This document shows positions 61,073-64,000 of a stretch of 64,000 nucleotides of DNA, piece by piece (the stretch's first letter is position 1; each line of letters opens with the position of its first letter). Source of the stretch: Phycisphaerae bacterium (GTDB taxonomy: Bacteria; Chloroflexota; Anaerolineae; 4572-78; J111); the NCBI GenBank assembly GCA_028285035.1, contig JANQQF010000110.1, positions 1 to 64,000 of the forward strand, read 5' to 3'. The notes under the pieces were generated by a model that saw nothing but the letters and a program-made list of their open reading frames with translations, had not been told where the DNA came from and did no database searches. Made by a program: the position numbers and the translations under genes.

Positions 61073-63466
61073 TTATTGTGACATTATTTGAGAACCTATA
61101 ATGGCCTGCCCCAAGGCCAAACCACCATCATTAGAGGGCACCAGTCGGTGAGTTAGCACCGTGAAATTGTGGGTCTGTAATCCAGTCACTGCTTTATGGA
61201 GTAGTGTTAAATTTTGAAACACACCGCCACTCAAAGCGACTTCATTGATCCCGTTTTGTTTTCTCATCTGTAAACTAAGCTGCACGATTAAGTCCGCTAC
61301 CGCGTTGTGAAATTTGGCAGAAATGATAGGTGACGTAAGACCAGCCTGCAAATCTGCGATGATCGCCTGGAAAATTGGTCCTGCATCAATTTCCGCTGGT
61401 GCTGTGTCTGAAATATCAAAATGGTATGCATCAGTAACATCTGGAGCAGCGATGGCTTCAAGCTCAATCGCGGCTTGGCCCTCGTAAGTGACCACTTGGC
61501 GTACCCCAAGCAATGAAGCGACGGCATCAAAGAGACGGCCCATGCTGCTGGTCAGCGGCGCATTTAGGCCTCGGCTTAATTGCTGATGGATGACGTTACG
61601 CTCCACCTCCGTGCAGGCGGCTACAGGAGCCAGCCAATTATCCCAAGCCAGATTAGCGGCCTGAAGTTGGGCCAAGGCGATGCGATAAGGCCGTTTGATC
61701 GCTAGATCACCGCCGGGCAAGGGAACATATTTGAGATGAGCCAAACGTTCAAAGCTTTGATAGGTTGTGAGCAAGACCTCTCCACCCCAAATTGCGCCAT
61801 CAGAACCATAGCCCGTCCCATCAAAGCTAAAACCGATAACGGGTGTTTTGCCTTGGTGGCGATGCTCAGCCAGGACCGCTGCAATGTGGGCGTGATGATG
61901 TTGCACCTGCACGAGCGGTGTGTCCAACGCATTTTCAAGCGCCCACTTTGTGGAAAGATAACCGGGATGTTTATCAGCTACAATTAACTCAGGTTTAATT
62001 CGGAATAGGCTTTGACAATGGTTTACTGAATGTTCAAAAGCCTGCACTGTTTCCCAGTTTTCCATATCCCCAATATGCTGGCTCATAAAGGCGTGCTTGT
62101 CTTTGGTCAAGCAATAGGTACTTTTTAGCTCGCCACCGATGGCCAGAATGGGCGGTATGGCAAAGGGCAGATTAACGGGGAAAGGAGCATAGCCTCGCGA
62201 CCGACGAATCGGTAGTTCCTGTCCCGCCTGAATGCGGATGACCGAGTCGTCACACTGAATGTGAATGTCTCGATTATGTAACAGATAACCATCGACCAGC
62301 CCAGACAAACTTCCCAGAGCTACTTCGTTATCCTTTACAATCGGTTCACTTGAGTAGTTGCCAGAGGTCATCACCAGGATTTTTGATTTTTGATTTTTGA
62401 TTGGCGATTGGGAATTTGCTGCCAGTTCTTCATTATTCAATAACAAATAATGCAACGGGGTGTAAGGCAGCATCACACCGATCAATTGATTGCCAGGGGC
62501 GACGAATGATGAGATCGGGCTGTTGGCTTTCTTCTCAAGAAGGACAATCGGGCGTTCTCGACTGGTCAATAAGGCTGCTTCTTTGGCATTGACGTGGGCA
62601 AATTGACCGATGGTGTCAAGATCGAAAGCCATCACCGCAAACGGTTTATCAACGCGGCCTTTCCGATGACGCAAATTGAGGACTGCTTGATCGTTGGTGG
62701 CATCGCAGGCCAGATGAAATCCACCCAGTCCCTTAACCGCAACGATGCCGCCAAGCTGGAGAATTTGTTGGGTTAAGATAACCGCCTGGTGTTTATCTTT
62801 TTGATGCCCAGCCAACCGGGCAAAGGGACGGAGATTTTGCCCTTGGCCTTCCGACCAGCGGAACTCAACTTGAGGGCCACAGTCGGGGCAAGCGTTGGGT
62901 TGGGCGTGAAAACGGCGGTCAAGCGGGTCGTCATACTCGGCCTGACAAGTCGGGCACATTGGAAAATTGGCCATCGTGGTCAAGGGTCGATCATAAGGGA
63001 TGTCGCGGATGATGGTGAAACGCGGACCACAATTGGTGCAGTTGATAAAGGGATAGCGATAACGGCGATTGTTTGGATCAAATAGCTCCTGCAAGCAGTC
63101 ATCACAGGTGACTAAATCAGGGGAAATCAGGGTGTTGGCTGTCGCTTGAACCTGACTTTTAACGATAATGAATTTGTCTTCGTGTTGAAGGGGAATTGTT
63201 GCTGAGGTTAATGACTCGATAAAGGCCAGGGGTGGTGCTTTTGAGACAAGTTGCTCTCGAAACAAATCAAGTGCGGTGGCTGGACCCTCAACCTCGATGA
63301 ATACCCCTGTACTGTCATTCCCCACAAAGCCAGCCAAGTCAAATTGAGCCGCCAAGCCGTACACAAACGGTCTAAACCCAACCCCTTGCACCACCCCTTG
63401 TACAATCAGGCGGTGTCGCTCAATGATGTTTGATGATTGCTCTGCGGTGAGTCTTGTTGATTTCAT
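61073..63466 (-). CDS. hypF: Carbamoyltransferase HypF
   Basis: Makes the carbamoyl group that becomes the cyanide ligands. The 797 residues have, in order, an acylphosphatase domain (VQGVVQGVGFRPFVYGL), two zinc-finger pairs (CDDC, CTNC, CPTC, CPDC), a YrdC-like domain with KGLGGFHLACDATN and LVMTSGNYSSEP, and a Kae1-like transferase domain with QHHHAHIAAVLAEH and FDGTGYGSDG. Just before LVMTSGN the protein holds an extra SPIKNQKSKI segment encoded by a heptamer repeat. The ATG is 4 nt after the preceding NHL gene. Confidence 0.96.
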   Translation of the reverse strand: MKSTRLTAEQSSNIIERHRLIVQGVVQGVGFRPFVYGLAAQFDLAGFVGNDSTGVFIEVEGPATALDLFREQLVSKAPPLAFIESLTSATIPLQHEDKFIIVKSQVQATANTLISPDLVTCDDCLQELFDPNNRRYRYPFINCTNCGPRFTIIRDIPYDRPLTTMANFPMCPTCQAEYDDPLDRRFHAQPNACPDCGPQVEFRWSEGQGQNLRPFARLAGHQKDKHQAVILTQQILQLGGIVAVKGLGGFHLACDATNDQAVLNLRHRKGRVDKPFAVMAFDLDTIGQFAHVNAKEAALLTSRERPIVLLEKKANSPISSFVAPGNQLIGVMLPYTPLHYLLLNNEELAANSQSPIKNQKSKILVMTSGNYSSEPIVKDNEVALGSLSGLVDGYLLHNRDIHIQCDDSVIRIQAGQELPIRRSRGYAPFPVNLPFAIPPILAIGGELKSTYCLTKDKHAFMSQHIGDMENWETVQAFEHSVNHCQSLFRIKPELIVADKHPGYLSTKWALENALDTPLVQVQHHHAHIAAVLAEHRHQGKTPVIGFSFDGTGYGSDGAIWGGEVLLTTYQSFERLAHLKYVPLPGGDLAIKRPYRIALAQLQAANLAWDNWLAPVAACTEVERNVIHQQLSRGLNAPLTSSMGRLFDAVASLLGVRQVVTYEGQAAIELEAIAAPDVTDAYHFDISDTAPAEIDAGPIFQAIIADLQAGLTSPIISAKFHNAVADLIVQLSLQMRKQNGINEVALSGGVFQNLTLLHKAVTGLQTHNFTVLTHRLVPSNDGGLALGQAIIGSQIMSQ
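62378..62412. repeat. Heptanucleotide repeat inside hypF
   Basis: Three perfect GATTTTT units followed by GATTGGC and GATTGGG, 35 bases in all, lie inside the hypF reading frame and encode a Lys/Ser/Asn-rich loop between the YrdC-domain strands. The reading frame stays open through it. Confidence 0.8.
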
Positions 63467-63470
63467 TGAT

Positions 63471-64000
63471 TTAGGCGATACTCCAAATCATAATTCGATT
63501 ATTTCCCGAGTCGGCAATAGCTAATCGACCCTGATGGAGGTGGATACCGTAGGGCCAACACATTGTGTCTGCTCCGACAAACTCCCAGCGGTTCTCCCCA
63601 TTGGCATCAAAATCAGGTTGTCCGATAACAGCGTCAGCAGCGTGAAAACATCCTGTTCTAGGTAGGGTATGCCAAAACAAAATTCGATTATTTGCCGTAT
63701 CAGCGACGGCTAAACAGTCATTTGCCAAGGTAATGGCGTAAGGGAAGCGCAATGCTTGCGGCCCTTGCTTGCCGTAAGGCCATTCTGCGGCCCGGCTAAA
63801 ATCTGGCTGACCGATGACAACAGTCGCCTCATCGTCCTTGGTTGGAAATGGACTCCAGCCCAAGATGCGATGATTTCCAGCATCAGCAATGTATAAGATG
63901 TCGTTGTTTCCTGCAATGGCATGCGGCCAACGAAATGTATTCGCTCCAACCCCGCTACCACGATTTTCCAGCCCTTGATCTGGGCCATCTTGCCCAAAAA
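63471..64000 (-). CDS. NHL-repeat protein, cut by window edge
   Basis: At least 176 residues of the C-terminal part; the reading frame continues past position 64000. Three NHL-type blades are visible through FPYAITLANDCLAVADTAN, WPYGIHLHQGRLAIADSGN and ILYIADAGNHRIL, each followed by a VIGQPDF-like or similar loop. There is no membrane segment in the visible part. Being directly upstream of hypF in the same direction, it probably belongs to a hydrogenase locus; NHL-type proteins have been noted beside some [NiFe]-hydrogenase operons, but the partner cannot be seen here. Confidence 0.85.
   Translation of the reverse strand, partial: FGQDGPDQGLENRGSGVGANTFRWPHAIAGNNDILYIADAGNHRILGWSPFPTKDDEATVVIGQPDFSRAAEWPYGKQGPQALRFPYAITLANDCLAVADTANNRILFWHTLPRTGCFHAADAVIGQPDFDANGENRWEFVGADTMCWPYGIHLHQGRLAIADSGNNRIMIWSIA

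Overview
The window looks like a chromosomal segment of an uncultured member of the Chloroflexota (Anaerolineae/Ardenticatenia-like; class not resolvable here). The evidence is indirect: Thr/Pro-rich linkers of the TPTPTP type, many membrane-anchored beta-propeller and NHL proteins, GT39-type membrane proteins, a b6-type fused cytochrome b, an archaeal-type Asd, moderate GC, and TTG/GTG starts beside good Shine-Dalgarno sites. I see no rRNA, tRNA, CRISPR array, prophage or intact transposase gene.

Layout. 0.1-3.1 kb: DinB-like protein, proA and manA. 3.4-7.3 kb: a quinol-cytochrome c oxidoreductase operon (Rieske, fused cytochrome b, diheme cytochrome c) with a strong promoter and terminator. 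7.3-9.6 kb: SCP2-like protein and cupin from divergent promoters, then radC and a methyltransferase. 9.7-28.6 kb: signalling and surface proteins, including an AAA/STAND ATPase joined through one membrane helix to a PD40 propeller, a GT39-like protein, two related TPR-like anchored proteins, a LysM protein, a lipoprotein, a sigma/anti-sigma pair whose anti-sigma carries sialidase-type repeats, asd, an anchored Cys-rich exoprotein, an alpha/beta hydrolase, a GAF-PAS histidine kinase and a GH99-like protein with three SH3b domains. 28.7-31.3 kb: SUKH protein, fold-III PLP decarboxylase and tpx.

31.4-42.4 kb is the most interesting part: a same-strand locus that reads as a small, unfamiliar biosynthetic cluster. 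It holds pgl, a 4'-phosphopantetheinyl transferase, an HTTM-like membrane protein and its partner, two Ldh_2-family 2-hydroxyacid dehydrogenases around an RraA-like enzyme, a Fe(II)/2OG-oxygenase-like protein, a condensation-free adenylation-carrier-thioesterase protein and a GT4 glycosyltransferase, ending at an intrinsic terminator. The adenylation domain lacks the usual amino-group-binding Asp and the thioesterase has a Cys nucleophile, so a hydroxy- or keto-acid product is a reasonable hypothesis.

42.6-58.4 kb: a TPR-like protein, a YyaL-type thioredoxin-domain protein, a cytochrome c lipoprotein, small membrane proteins, a HAD-IIA phosphatase, an M20 peptidase with a GNAT gene, a DUF3291 protein, a large membrane histidine kinase and a 1235-residue GT39-PA14-NHL protein. 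58.5-64 kb: hypF-hypC-hypD-hypE for [NiFe]-hydrogenase maturation, preceded by an NHL-repeat protein cut by the window edge; hydrogenase structural genes probably lie beyond 64000.

Across the window, intergenic DNA repeatedly holds short tandem repeats with a 7-nt or 9-nt period, often touching a stop codon and sometimes arranged as long palindromes. One heptamer block lies in frame inside hypF.
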